A stretch of DNA of 64,000 nucleotides, from positions 1 to 64,000 of the forward strand of contig NZ_JAHHDX010000016.1 of assembly GCF_018619335.1 (NCBI RefSeq), written 5' to 3'. The notes under the pieces are model-generated. The model saw only the letters and a list, made by a program, of their open reading frames with translations, had not been told where the DNA came from and ran no database searches. The DNA is from Alteromonas sp. ALT199 (GTDB lineage Bacteria; Pseudomonadota; Gammaproteobacteria; Enterobacterales; Alteromonadaceae). Below are positions 39,525 through 49,061 of the stretch, piece by piece (the stretch's first letter is position 1; each line of letters begins with the position of its first letter). A program made the position numbers and the translations under genes.

Positions 39525-42500
39525 ATGTTTGGTGTATTTATTAAACGTCCGGTGATGGCGATCATGCTATCCCTTATGATTATTTTTTTGGGCGCGCTTT
39601 CCGTTGTTACCTTGCCCACTTCTCAATTTCCAGATATCGCTCCCCCCAGGGTTTTAATTTCATTGGCATATCCTGGTTCAAGTGCTGATGTTCTCGTAAA
39701 GTCATCTTTGGTGACTATTGAACGTTCGATAAATGGTGTGCCGGGCATGAAGTACATAGTGTCTGATGCCACAAGTGCCGGTGAAGCGACAATTCAAGTT
39801 ATCTTTGACTTAGATGTGGACCCTAACCAAGCACTAATAAACGTGAAAACGCGGCTTGACCAGATAATGAACCGGCTCCCGCAGTTGGTACAACTAGAGG
39901 GAGTGGTACTTCAAAGGGTGCAGCCTAGTATGTTGATGTATATCAACGTCTATAGCACCGATGAAGACGCCGATGAGAAGTTTCTTTATAACTACTCGAA
40001 CATCAACATTATACCCGAAATACAGCGTGTTAACGGTATAGCCAGCGCTAAGATATTGGGTAGTCGGCAGTATGCTATGCGCATTTGGTTAAAGCCAGAT
40101 CGCATGCGAGCGTATAACATTTCAGTCGATGAAGTGATGGAGTCGATTGATGAGCAAAGCCTTATTGGTCGTCCAGGCCGACTCGGACGAAGCTCGGGAA
40201 TAAGTGCGCAGTCTAAAGAATATGTGCTTGTTTATGAAGGACGGTATGACGAGCCTGATGAATACAAAAATATCATTATCAGAGCGGATAGTGACGGCAA
40301 GCTGCTTAAACTAAGCGACATAGCAGACGTAGAGCTTAGCAGTGAGTTTTTCGATATCTATTCAAATAAAGATGGATATCCTTCTGCCGCAATCGTGTTA
40401 AAGCAAAACTATGGCAGTAGCGCTACTGAAGTGATATCTCAAGTGAAAGCTAAAATGGCAGAGCTTGAAGAAACCTTCCCTGAAGGTATGAAATACGAAA
40501 TTAACTATGACGTGTCTAAGTTTCTCGATGCATCAATAGAACAGGTACTGCATACCTTATTTGAAGCGTTTATCTTAGTCTCGCTGGTGGTCTTCATCTT
40601 TTTAGGAGACTGGCGTTCCACCTTAATTCCCCTATTGGCCGTCCCCGTATCCTTAATCGGTACCTTTTTTTGTATGCAAGCAACGGGTGTAAACATTAAC
40701 TTGATCACCCTTTTCGCGTTGGTATTGGCTATCGGGATAGTGGTAGATAACGCCATTGTTATCGTCGAAGCTGTGCATGCAAAAATGGAAGAGAGCGCTA
40801 GCTTGACCCCTTATATGGCGACGCAGCAGGTATTAGGTGAAATGGGCGGCGCTATTATTGCTATCACGCTTGTGATGACAGCAGTATTTGTGCCTTTAGT
40901 GTTTATGACTGGGCCGGTGGGCGTCTTTTATCGTCAATTCTCTATCACCATGGCATCGTCTATTATCATTTCTTGTATTGTAGCGCTTTCATTAACGCCA
41001 GTGTTGTGCGCGATGCTGCTTAAAAATCCGCATACACATACCAAAAAAGCCACGCCAATCAGTAAGCTTATTGATGTATTTAATCGTTGGTTTGACAAGC
41101 TCACCGGTGGTTACACTAACATTATTAAAGCGTTAGTAACCCGTCGCGTGGTGACTATTTTGTCGCTCTTTGCGTTTGTCGCAGGCACTATTGGTTTTAA
41201 CCACATTCTTCCTACAGGTTTTATTCCTGGAGAAGATCAGGGGCAAATTTACGCCATTATTCAAACTCCTCCAGGAAGTACCCTTGAAGTAACAAATGAG
41301 GTGGCGCGAGAACTCCAAACCCTTGCTCTTGATGTAGAAGGGGTGTCATCGGTTTCTTCACTTGCAGGTTATGAAATCTTAACGGAAGGGCGAGGTTCTA
41401 ATGCGGGTACTTGTCTAATTAACCTCAAAGACTGGGCAAATAGAGACCAGACGGTACAGGAAATCATTGAAGAACTTGAGGCTAAGACCCATCACCTTGG
41501 CGCTGTGGTTGAATACTTCGAGCCCCCTGTAGTGCCTGGCTATGGTGCGTCATCTGGGCTGTCGTTCCGTTTGCTCGATAAAACGAACACGACGGACTAC
41601 CAAGAGTTTGATGAAATAAACCAATCCTTTATGGATGAACTGTCAAAACGTAAAGAGCTCAAAGGGCTATTTACTTTCTACGCGGCTAATTATCCGCAAT
41701 ATAAAATTGAAATAGATAATCAAGCAGCGATGCAAAAGGGCGTATCAATTGGTAAGGCAATGGAAAACCTTAATATTTTGATTGGTAGTACCTACGAGCA
41801 AGGCTTTACCCGTTTCAATAACTTCTACAAGGTGTATACCCAAAGTGCCCCAGAGTATCGTCGTTACCCTAGCGATTTAATGGACTACTACGTTAAAAAC
41901 GAGGAAGGTGAAATGGTGCCTTACTCTGCGTTTATGAAGCTAATTAAAACGCAAGGGCCAAATGAAATTACCCGATACAACCTGTACACCTCTGCAGCCA
42001 TTCGGGCGGAGCCCGCAAAAGGCTATACCTCTGCCGAAGCCATTAAAGCGGTTGAAGAAGTTGCTGCGGCAACGTTACCCAAAGGCTATGACATAGGTTG
42101 GGAAGGGTTATCTTTTGACGAGGCGAAACGCGGTAGTGAAGCCATCGTTATATTCGGTGTAGTTCTGCTATTTGTGTATATCGTATTGGCGTCGCAATAT
42201 GAAAGCTTATTGCTTCCCCTAGCGGTTATATTGTCTTTGCCAAGCGGCCTGATTGGTTCATTTATTCTGCTTGACCTAATGGGCCTAGCTAACGATGTCT
42301 ATGCGCAATTAGGGCTTGTAATGTTGGTTGGACTGCTGGGCAAAAACGCCGTGCTGATTGTTGAATACGCGGTACAGAAAAACCAGCAAGGTTTATCTAT
42401 CGCAGAAGCCGCCGTTGACGCAGCGAAACAGCGATTCCGCCCTATATTAATGACTTCATTTTCGTTTGTAGCAGGGCTTATCCCTCTGGTCATCGCCACA

Positions 42501-42710
42501 GGTGCAGGCGCTGTAGGAAACCGTACGATTGGTGCTTCAGCACTGGGAGGTACACTTTGCGGAAGTGTCTTCGGAATCATAGTTATTCCAGGGCTGTACT
42601 ACCTTTTCGCTAAGTTAGAAGAGGGTAAGTCGCTAATTAAAAACGAAGATCACGTTCCACTTACAGAAACCTACCACTACAACGATGAGGTGCTAAGCGA
42701 TGAGAAATAA
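39525..42710 (+). CDS. RND efflux pump, HAE1 family
   Basis: 1061-residue proton-driven multidrug pump of the AcrB/MexF type, twelve membrane helices with two large periplasmic loops. Start MFGVFIKRPVMAIMLSL, GIVVDNAIVIVE in helix 4, GKNAVLIVEY with K940 and RFRPILMTS with R972. AcrB uses an Asp-Asp pair in helix 4 (D407 D408); here it is D408-N409, so only the first Asp remains. Substrates unknown. The next gene overlaps by 11 bases. Confidence 0.94.
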   Translation: MFGVFIKRPVMAIMLSLMIIFLGALSVVTLPTSQFPDIAPPRVLISLAYPGSSADVLVKSSLVTIERSINGVPGMKYIVSDATSAGEATIQVIFDLDVDPNQALINVKTRLDQIMNRLPQLVQLEGVVLQRVQPSMLMYINVYSTDEDADEKFLYNYSNINIIPEIQRVNGIASAKILGSRQYAMRIWLKPDRMRAYNISVDEVMESIDEQSLIGRPGRLGRSSGISAQSKEYVLVYEGRYDEPDEYKNIIIRADSDGKLLKLSDIADVELSSEFFDIYSNKDGYPSAAIVLKQNYGSSATEVISQVKAKMAELEETFPEGMKYEINYDVSKFLDASIEQVLHTLFEAFILVSLVVFIFLGDWRSTLIPLLAVPVSLIGTFFCMQATGVNINLITLFALVLAIGIVVDNAIVIVEAVHAKMEESASLTPYMATQQVLGEMGGAIIAITLVMTAVFVPLVFMTGPVGVFYRQFSITMASSIIISCIVALSLTPVLCAMLLKNPHTHTKKATPISKLIDVFNRWFDKLTGGYTNIIKALVTRRVVTILSLFAFVAGTIGFNHILPTGFIPGEDQGQIYAIIQTPPGSTLEVTNEVARELQTLALDVEGVSSVSSLAGYEILTEGRGSNAGTCLINLKDWANRDQTVQEIIEELEAKTHHLGAVVEYFEPPVVPGYGASSGLSFRLLDKTNTTDYQEFDEINQSFMDELSKRKELKGLFTFYAANYPQYKIEIDNQAAMQKGVSIGKAMENLNILIGSTYEQGFTRFNNFYKVYTQSAPEYRRYPSDLMDYYVKNEEGEMVPYSAFMKLIKTQGPNEITRYNLYTSAAIRAEPAKGYTSAEAIKAVEEVAAATLPKGYDIGWEGLSFDEAKRGSEAIVIFGVVLLFVYIVLASQYESLLLPLAVILSLPSGLIGSFILLDLMGLANDVYAQLGLVMLVGLLGKNAVLIVEYAVQKNQQGLSIAEAAVDAAKQRFRPILMTSFSFVAGLIPLVIATGAGAVGNRTIGASALGGTLCGSVFGIIVIPGLYYLFAKLEEGKSLIKNEDHVPLTETYHYNDEVLSDEK

Positions 42711-44205
42711 CACGCGTCTTTTGAAAAAGCCTCTTTTTATGGCGATTGGCAGTGCACTTCTAGTTCAAGCGTGTGCTATCCCGACAATAGAAACTCGGGA
42801 CCCGAATGTAACTTTGCCAGAACAGTTCAGAGCAAGTACAGGGCAAAGTACTGATCTTAGTACAGAGCTGGGCACTGAATTAAGCAACAACCTTAGTAAT
42901 GGTGAAGCAAAAATTGAATGGGAGGCGTGGTTCAACGACCCATATTTGACATCGTTAGTTGAAACCGCTGTAGCGAATAACAAGGAAGTCGCCGTACTTG
43001 CACAACGCATTAATATGGCGTCTAACGAGGTGTATGCGCGGGAAGGTGAGTATTTACCAAGCGTGTCTGCAGGTGCTGCTGCTGAAACCGAAAAAGTGGG
43101 GGAATATACGCGAGAAGGCGCGGTTGAAGAACAGCTTGATATCAGGGAGGGGAAAGTTTTCCCTGACCCCTTAGCTAATTTAGAGCTTGGGCTAAACGCG
43201 TCGTGGGAAGTGGATATCTGGCATAAGCTAAGGAATGCCTCAAAGGTGGCGTCACTTGAATACTTAGCTTCTATTGAAAGTAAGAATTTCTTTATCACGC
43301 AGCTTGTTTCTGAAGTGTCTCGTAGCTACTACGAACTATTAGCGTTAGACAACAAGCTGGCGAATATTGATGCCACCATAAAGTTGCAGCGTAATGTTAT
43401 TCAAACCATTAATGCACTTAAAGAATATGGACGAGCCTCTTCTTTACCCGTAGCGCGCTTTAATGCTGAGGTGAAGAAGAATGAAAGTGAACGCTTTCTC
43501 ATTGAACAGGAAATTGTGGAGAAAGAGAACACAATCAATCTATTGCTAGGTCGCATGCCTCAACCTATTCAACGAAATAGCAACACGTTGTTTAGCGAAG
43601 ACATCGTTAAGCCTAATATTGGTGTGCCCGCTTCATTGTTAGAAAACCGACCCGACATTCGAGAAGCTGAACTTACACTGCAGGCTGCAAACTTAAATAT
43701 AGATGTTGCTAAAGCCAATTTTTACCCCTCTTTAGAGCTTAAGGCTGGGGTAGGGTTGTCTGCGTTTGATAGCCGGTATTTGTTTAATGTACCTGAGTCG
43801 TTGGCCTATTCGCTATCTGGCGATATTTTTGCCCCTTTAATCAATCGGCGTGCTATTGAAGCCGTTTATAAAAATGCGAGCGCCGAGCAAATCCAGGCCG
43901 CTTATGAGTATGAGCTTACGCTGCTAAAAGCGGTGTCTGAAGTGTCGAACAGTTTGTCTAAGTTGGATAAACTTGAAAAAAGTGCCGACGCTAAAAAAGC
44001 GCAAATTGCGTCCTTGGAGTCGTCAGTTGATATTGCGAATAGGTTGTTTACATCAGCGCACGGTGAGTATCTAGAAGTACTATTGGCGCAGCGCGAAGCA
44101 TTGGAAGCACGCAGTGAGTTTATCGAAACTCGTCAGCAGCAACTTGCAGCACTCGTTGACCTGTATCAAGCCCTAGGAGGTGGTTGGCAATCTTCGTCGA
44201 CCTAA
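42700..44205 (+). CDS. Outer-membrane efflux channel, NodT family lipoprotein
   Basis: 501-residue TolC-like factor, the third part of the tripartite pump. A signal peptide with lipobox LLVQAC is followed by two OEP repeats of long helices and strands; ENRPDIREAELTLQAANLNIDVAKANFYPSLEL is split here as the typical ENRPDIREAE and AKANFYPSL motifs. ATG lies within the end of the pump gene (11-base overlap). A strong terminator follows. Confidence 0.93.
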   Translation: MRNNTRLLKKPLFMAIGSALLVQACAIPTIETRDPNVTLPEQFRASTGQSTDLSTELGTELSNNLSNGEAKIEWEAWFNDPYLTSLVETAVANNKEVAVLAQRINMASNEVYAREGEYLPSVSAGAAAETEKVGEYTREGAVEEQLDIREGKVFPDPLANLELGLNASWEVDIWHKLRNASKVASLEYLASIESKNFFITQLVSEVSRSYYELLALDNKLANIDATIKLQRNVIQTINALKEYGRASSLPVARFNAEVKKNESERFLIEQEIVEKENTINLLLGRMPQPIQRNSNTLFSEDIVKPNIGVPASLLENRPDIREAELTLQAANLNIDVAKANFYPSLELKAGVGLSAFDSRYLFNVPESLAYSLSGDIFAPLINRRAIEAVYKNASAEQIQAAYEYELTLLKAVSEVSNSLSKLDKLEKSADAKKAQIASLESSVDIANRLFTSAHGEYLEVLLAQREALEARSEFIETRQQQLAALVDLYQALGGGWQSSST

Positions 44206-44233
44206 CCTAGATTGGCTAAGTTAATAACTATTT

Positions 44234-44260
44234 AAGGAGAGCGGTTGCTCTCCTTTTTTT
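44234..44260 (+). terminator. Terminator after the RND efflux operon
   Basis: Stem AAGGAGAGC-GGTT-GCTCTCCTT followed by a T-run, about 30 bases after the stop. Confidence 0.92.
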
Positions 44261-44389
44261 GTTTTATCGTCTTCTTTACGCATCTCAACGTTTAATTTTT
44301 ATAGGCGGTGATATTTAAGTAAGATGAAAATTGAGCGATCACCGCCAAAACAAAACGGCAAAACAATAACCATAATCTAAAGGTGAACT

Positions 44390-46516
44390 ATGTCTTTTTT
44401 TAAAATCCGACGATTACATCAGATGAGTAAGCGGCGTAGTGGGGCGTTGGCGCTATTGTGTCTTGGTGCACTGATGTTGTCCTCCCCTGTACTTGCAAAT
44501 TCTCAGTCGGATGACGCTACCTCAAAGAAAAATAACTTTTTTCAATCACAAGATATCTTTAACCTTGAATATGTAAGCGAAGTTCAGGTATCCCCAAACG
44601 GTAAATATATCGCGTACGTGCGCCGTTCAAACGATATCATGTCAGACAGTAGCCGCGCGAACGTCTGGCTAGCGTCGGTTGATGGTAAGTCAAACCGTCC
44701 CTTACTATCATCGAAAAAGAGTTACTATTCTATTCGCTGGTCACCAGACGGCAGCCGATTAGCTTACCTATCCAATGAAGAGGGTAAACCGCAACTGTAT
44801 GTACGCTGGATGGATACAGGGCAAACGGCGTTAGTTACAAACGTGACATCAAGCCCAAGCAATATCACATGGTCACCCGACGGTAAATACATTGCCTTTA
44901 CCATGAGCGTAGATGCCAAAGAAAAGCCGCTTGACGTTAAAATGCCGAAGAAGCCGGAAGGCGCAAAGTGGTCGCCTAAATTTCAATATATCACTAAGGC
45001 GCGTTATCAAGCTGATGGCAAAGGTGTACTAGACCCTGCCTATACTCATATCTTTATTGTCCCTTCTGATGGAGGCACCGCAAGGCAGTTAACCTCGGGT
45101 AATTATCATCACAAGGGGCGTTTAAGTTTTGCGCCGAACGGGAAAAAGATTTACTTCTCTGCTAACCGTAGTGATAACTGGGAGTATGAACCAGTTGAGG
45201 CCGATATATTTTCTGTTGATATGACGGGGAATATCGAACAATTGACGCAGGATAAAGGGCGAGAATCGTCACCTGTTGTATCGCCAGACGGAAAGCACAT
45301 TGCCTATACACACCGCGACGATGAAAAAGTGATGTATAAAAATAGCTACTTGTACGTGATGAATAGCGATGGCTCTGGGCAAAGAAACGTAACAAAAGAC
45401 ATTGATAATTCGGTGTCTAACCTTCACTGGAAAGATAATAAACGTATTTACTTTCAGCAGTCAGTACGCGGTTTAGCGCAAGTGGATGTGGTATCGCTAT
45501 CGGGCAATGTAAAAGCCGTAGCGAAGGGGCTCGGAGGCACTACGTTAGGACGACCTTATGTGTTTGGTACTTATCATGCGGTAGGCAATGTTGTGGCTTA
45601 CACTAAAGGGCGAACAGACCGTCCCGCAGATTTATATGTCACTACGCGAAAAGAGCGACAGCTTACCGCACTAAATGAAGATGTTTTAGGTCACAAACAA
45701 CTTGGCGAAGTGAAAGAAATTGTTTATCAATCTTCTATTGATGGCGAAGAAATTCAAGGTTGGTACATTTTGCCGCCTAACTATGATAGCTCAAAAACCT
45801 ATCCGCTTATTCTTGAAATTCACGGTGGTCCCAACCTTGCGTATGGGCCCGTTTTTACTGCTGAACTTCAGCGCATGGCAGCAGAAGGCTATGTAGTATT
45901 TTATAATAATCACAGAGGTAGTACGGGTTATGGTGAGCGCTTTGCACTGCTACTTCAGGGAAAATATAGCTCTGAGTACGACTTTGCTGACCATATGTCT
46001 GGGGTAGACGCGCTGATTGAAAAAGGAATAGCCGATCCAGAGCGTTTATTTATAACGGGTGGCTCAGCAGGTGGCATTGCATCAGCCTATGCCATTGGAC
46101 TTACAAACCGATTCAAAGCAGCCGTGGTTGCAAAACCCGTTATTAATTGGTTATCCAAGGTATTAACCGCCGATTCGGGCCTTTATCAGATACCTTTCCA
46201 ATTCCCAGGTAAACCTTGGGATAATGTAGAGCATTATTGGAAGCGCTCGCCATTATCGCTTGTAGGCAATGTGACTACACCTACCATGTTGATTACGGGT
46301 GTGGAAGATAAACGCACGCCTATGTCTGAAACTGAGCAGTTCTATCAAGCGTTGAAACTTCAAAAGGTTGATAGTGTACTGGTGAAAGTACCCGGCTCGC
46401 CCCATGGGATTGCTTCTAAACCTTCTCGAATGATTGGTAAAGTGGAAAATATTTTGGCGTGGTTTAAAAAGTACGACAGCGCGCACTTTGATGATGCCAA
46501 AGCCAAAGCCAAGTAA
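44390..46516 (+). CDS. Secreted S9-family prolyl oligopeptidase-type serine peptidase
   Basis: 708 residues: a signal peptide (to about ANS at residue 37), a seven-bladed TolB/WD-like beta-propeller (about 55-430) with repeated SPDGKYIA-type blades, and an alpha/beta hydrolase domain. The triad is S559 (GGSAGG), D640 (GVEDKRTP) and H672 (SPHGIA), all present. Family members cut short peptides, often after acylaminoacyl or dipeptidyl ends; export suggests use of external peptides. AAGGTG precedes the ATG. Confidence 0.92.
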   Translation: MSFFKIRRLHQMSKRRSGALALLCLGALMLSSPVLANSQSDDATSKKNNFFQSQDIFNLEYVSEVQVSPNGKYIAYVRRSNDIMSDSSRANVWLASVDGKSNRPLLSSKKSYYSIRWSPDGSRLAYLSNEEGKPQLYVRWMDTGQTALVTNVTSSPSNITWSPDGKYIAFTMSVDAKEKPLDVKMPKKPEGAKWSPKFQYITKARYQADGKGVLDPAYTHIFIVPSDGGTARQLTSGNYHHKGRLSFAPNGKKIYFSANRSDNWEYEPVEADIFSVDMTGNIEQLTQDKGRESSPVVSPDGKHIAYTHRDDEKVMYKNSYLYVMNSDGSGQRNVTKDIDNSVSNLHWKDNKRIYFQQSVRGLAQVDVVSLSGNVKAVAKGLGGTTLGRPYVFGTYHAVGNVVAYTKGRTDRPADLYVTTRKERQLTALNEDVLGHKQLGEVKEIVYQSSIDGEEIQGWYILPPNYDSSKTYPLILEIHGGPNLAYGPVFTAELQRMAAEGYVVFYNNHRGSTGYGERFALLLQGKYSSEYDFADHMSGVDALIEKGIADPERLFITGGSAGGIASAYAIGLTNRFKAAVVAKPVINWLSKVLTADSGLYQIPFQFPGKPWDNVEHYWKRSPLSLVGNVTTPTMLITGVEDKRTPMSETEQFYQALKLQKVDSVLVKVPGSPHGIASKPSRMIGKVENILAWFKKYDSAHFDDAKAKAK

Positions 46517-46559
46517 TTAAATCAACGTTTAGAAACGTTAGTTTCGCGTGGCTAGAGAT

Positions 46560-46606
46560 AAATGGGGCTATTGCGCCGATTCAATCGGTTCAAGGCCCCA
46601 TTTTTT
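46560..46606 (+). terminator. Terminator of the S9 peptidase gene, inside the convergent gene's end
   Basis: AAATGGGGC (46560-46568) pairs with GCCCCATTT (46595-46603), enclosing an inner stem CCGAT-TCA-ATCGG, followed by TTTT. Most of it overlaps the last codons of the convergent binding-protein gene. Confidence 0.8.
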
Positions 46607-47335
46607 TAATATTCGAGCATACTCGCCATTTGCTTTTAAAATTGAAAGTGCATTTTTTAGCGACTTCACTTTGTCTTTATCAGTTTTTAGACCGGTAGCA
46701 ACAAAAAGATCTGCCCCCAATGCATCTATGACATATTCGCTCGTGGCGTCGTCAGGGTTAAACCCCGCATCGCTAATTTCGTATTTACCTGTCTCGAAAT
46801 TTGCCAATGCAAAGTCTATCCGCTCCTTATAAAGCAGCTTCCACAATTGTTCTGGCTCTGTGACCAAAGCAAGGTTTTTTTTCTCTTTAAAGCCATGCTG
46901 CTGTAAATATAATGCTGAAGCGTAGCCTCGAATTGAGCCAACTCGAAAGCTCTTAGCATCGTTTAATGAGTTGATAAGCGTTGTGTCTTTTCGCTTAAGC
47001 CTAATAAGTGCTGCCTGAACATGATTAACTTCGGCTAGCCATTCAAATTGGTTTTCTCGCTTTGGGGTCTTTAATAGTGATAAAAGCACAAGGTTTGGTT
47101 TTTCAAGTGTCTCATGATAGGCACGTGCCCAGGGCATATGTGCTAACGAACTGCTAAAAGGCAGCAGAGGTTTTAGAGCATTAGCTAGGTCTACATTGAC
47201 CCCTTGCGGTTTGCCATTATTGTCATACCAATAATAGGGCGGGGTAACCTCGCTGAGAAAATAGACATGGTTAGGCGAAGCAAAGGCTGATGAACATACG
47301 ATCAGCAACAAATATGTACAGATACTACGAAACAT
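46568..47335 (-). CDS. Periplasmic solute-binding protein, family 3
   Basis: 255-residue SBP_bac_3 protein: signal peptide ending AFA-SPN, then EVTPPYYWYDNNGKPQGVNVDLANAL and the C-terminal ALSILKANGEYARILKKW. There is no ABC transporter nearby. In this group such orphan proteins often act in sensing or have unknown ligands. The start has a weak ribosome site. It is monocistronic and convergent with the peptidase gene. Confidence 0.85.
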   Translation of the reverse strand: MFRSICTYLLLIVCSSAFASPNHVYFLSEVTPPYYWYDNNGKPQGVNVDLANALKPLLPFSSSLAHMPWARAYHETLEKPNLVLLSLLKTPKRENQFEWLAEVNHVQAALIRLKRKDTTLINSLNDAKSFRVGSIRGYASALYLQQHGFKEKKNLALVTEPEQLWKLLYKERIDFALANFETGKYEISDAGFNPDDATSEYVIDALGADLFVATGLKTDKDKVKSLKNALSILKANGEYARILKKWGLEPIESAQ

Positions 47336-47482
47336 AAATACTGTTAAGGACCTATAGAAATAACACTAATCGAAGGTTTAAATAAGGTAATGCTAATGCG
47401 TAGTATACTCGGATTATAGGCAAATAATATCGATATTTGCCTATAAAATGTTCAGATTAGGATGTTGTTAAACAGTATATGT

Positions 47483-49045
47483 CTATTCTACAGCGGAATG
47501 TAACTGCGCGATATCGGGTAAAACCGTAAGTTTTAGGTTTAGCGCTTTCCAATAGTGGCTTTCTCTTAGCAAGTCTGCAGAAATTATAGGCTTTTCATCC
47601 AACCAGCCGTCAGGGAAGGTAATAGTGAGTTCGTTTTTTTCTACGCTTACCACAAGCTCTGGTACGAAGCCTTCTTGACGTTTTATATTGAGCAGCACGC
47701 CCAAACGCAGTAGAGCTATTAGGTGTTTTACCGATTGGCCATCGAACAAATTAAAAGTAGGTAGTTCATTAGTACGAATTTTCTTTCTATGGAAACGTAC
47801 TAGGGTAGCGAGCAGTAACTGTTGCTCTTGCGTAAACCCAGGCATGTCGACGTTGCCAAGTATATAGGCGCTGTGTTTTTGTATGCCTCGAGAGTTAATT
47901 TGCATGCCAACTTCATGAAGTAACGCTGCCCAGCCGAGCATACTTTTAAAGTCGCGCCCTTTAAGCTTCCATTCTTTTTCAACATCATTGAAAAGTGAAA
48001 GCGTTGTATTGAGCACCATAGTTGCCTGTGATGTGTCTACATCGTAACGGGTTGCCAAACTGCTCGCGGTTCTGCCGCGAATGTCCGCGTGATGTAACTC
48101 ATCTTCCATCTGATAAAGCACACCTTCGCGCAATGCCGCTGGAGAATACACCAGACCTTCAATTTCTAGCGCTCTGAAAACGGCGATAAGGATAGCGAGG
48201 CCGCCAGCGATAACCACACGACGATCTTCACTTAAATCTGGGTAACTTAGCTTGTCTATATGCCCTGCGTTTGTGAATTGCTTCATTAAATTGCGCAAAC
48301 TTTTAAGCGTTACCGGGATATCGTGGCCATTGGGTCTGTCTTGCTGGCAAAGGGTGAACAGCGAGCGGATGGTGCCCGACGTACCAATACATTGGACCCA
48401 GCCAAGTCTGCGGTACTTATTGTCAATTAACTCAAGCTCTTGCTGCGCAGCCGTGATTGCACGGTTGAACGCTTTAGGTTTTAGCTCTCCGTCTGGGAAA
48501 AAGCGTTTGGTATAGCTAACACACCCCATTTGAAGGCTGCGGCAAAGCAAAGGTGTAAACCCTTCGCCAATAACAAATTCTGTTGAGCCACCGCCTATAT
48601 CAACTACCAGCTGTTGACCGTCTGCGTGATTAGTATGGGCTACACCTGAGTAAATAAGACGCGCTTCTTCTACTCCAGAAATAACTTCTATAGGGTAGGG
48701 GAGGATGTCTCTTGCTGCGCTAATAAAGTCTCGGGCGTTACGAGCCTTACGCAGTGTGTGAGTGGCGACGATTCTAACCGAGTCAGGCTCAAAGCCTTTA
48801 AGGCTTTCTGCTACCACTTTAAGCATAGCTAGCCCGCGCTCCATTGCCTCATCAGACAATATATCGTCTTCGTTGAGCCCTTCGGCCAAGCGAACTTTTT
48901 GTTTAACTCTATGCAGAATTTGCACAGACCCAGCAACAATACGTGCTACTACTAAGTGGAAACTATTCGAGCCAATATCTAGTGCTGCGACTTTACTGAC
49001 TTCGCGAGTTTCCACGTCATTAAAAATTGATTCGTGCTGGGTCAT
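47483..49045 (-). CDS. ppx: Ppx/GppA exopolyphosphatase
   Basis: 520-residue cytoplasmic enzyme that removes phosphate from polyphosphate ends or from pppGpp. ASKHA-fold motifs: ALDIGSNSFHLVVAR and VVDIGGGSTEFVIG, followed by an HD-like helical domain (about 320-500). Length is close to E. coli Ppx (513). It follows ppk after 16 bases, the standard operon that makes and breaks polyphosphate. Confidence 0.95.
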   Translation of the reverse strand: MTQHESIFNDVETREVSKVAALDIGSNSFHLVVARIVAGSVQILHRVKQKVRLAEGLNEDDILSDEAMERGLAMLKVVAESLKGFEPDSVRIVATHTLRKARNARDFISAARDILPYPIEVISGVEEARLIYSGVAHTNHADGQQLVVDIGGGSTEFVIGEGFTPLLCRSLQMGCVSYTKRFFPDGELKPKAFNRAITAAQQELELIDNKYRRLGWVQCIGTSGTIRSLFTLCQQDRPNGHDIPVTLKSLRNLMKQFTNAGHIDKLSYPDLSEDRRVVIAGGLAILIAVFRALEIEGLVYSPAALREGVLYQMEDELHHADIRGRTASSLATRYDVDTSQATMVLNTTLSLFNDVEKEWKLKGRDFKSMLGWAALLHEVGMQINSRGIQKHSAYILGNVDMPGFTQEQQLLLATLVRFHRKKIRTNELPTFNLFDGQSVKHLIALLRLGVLLNIKRQEGFVPELVVSVEKNELTITFPDGWLDEKPIISADLLRESHYWKALNLKLTVLPDIAQLHSAVE

Positions 49046-49061
49046 GTATTAATTTTCTATC

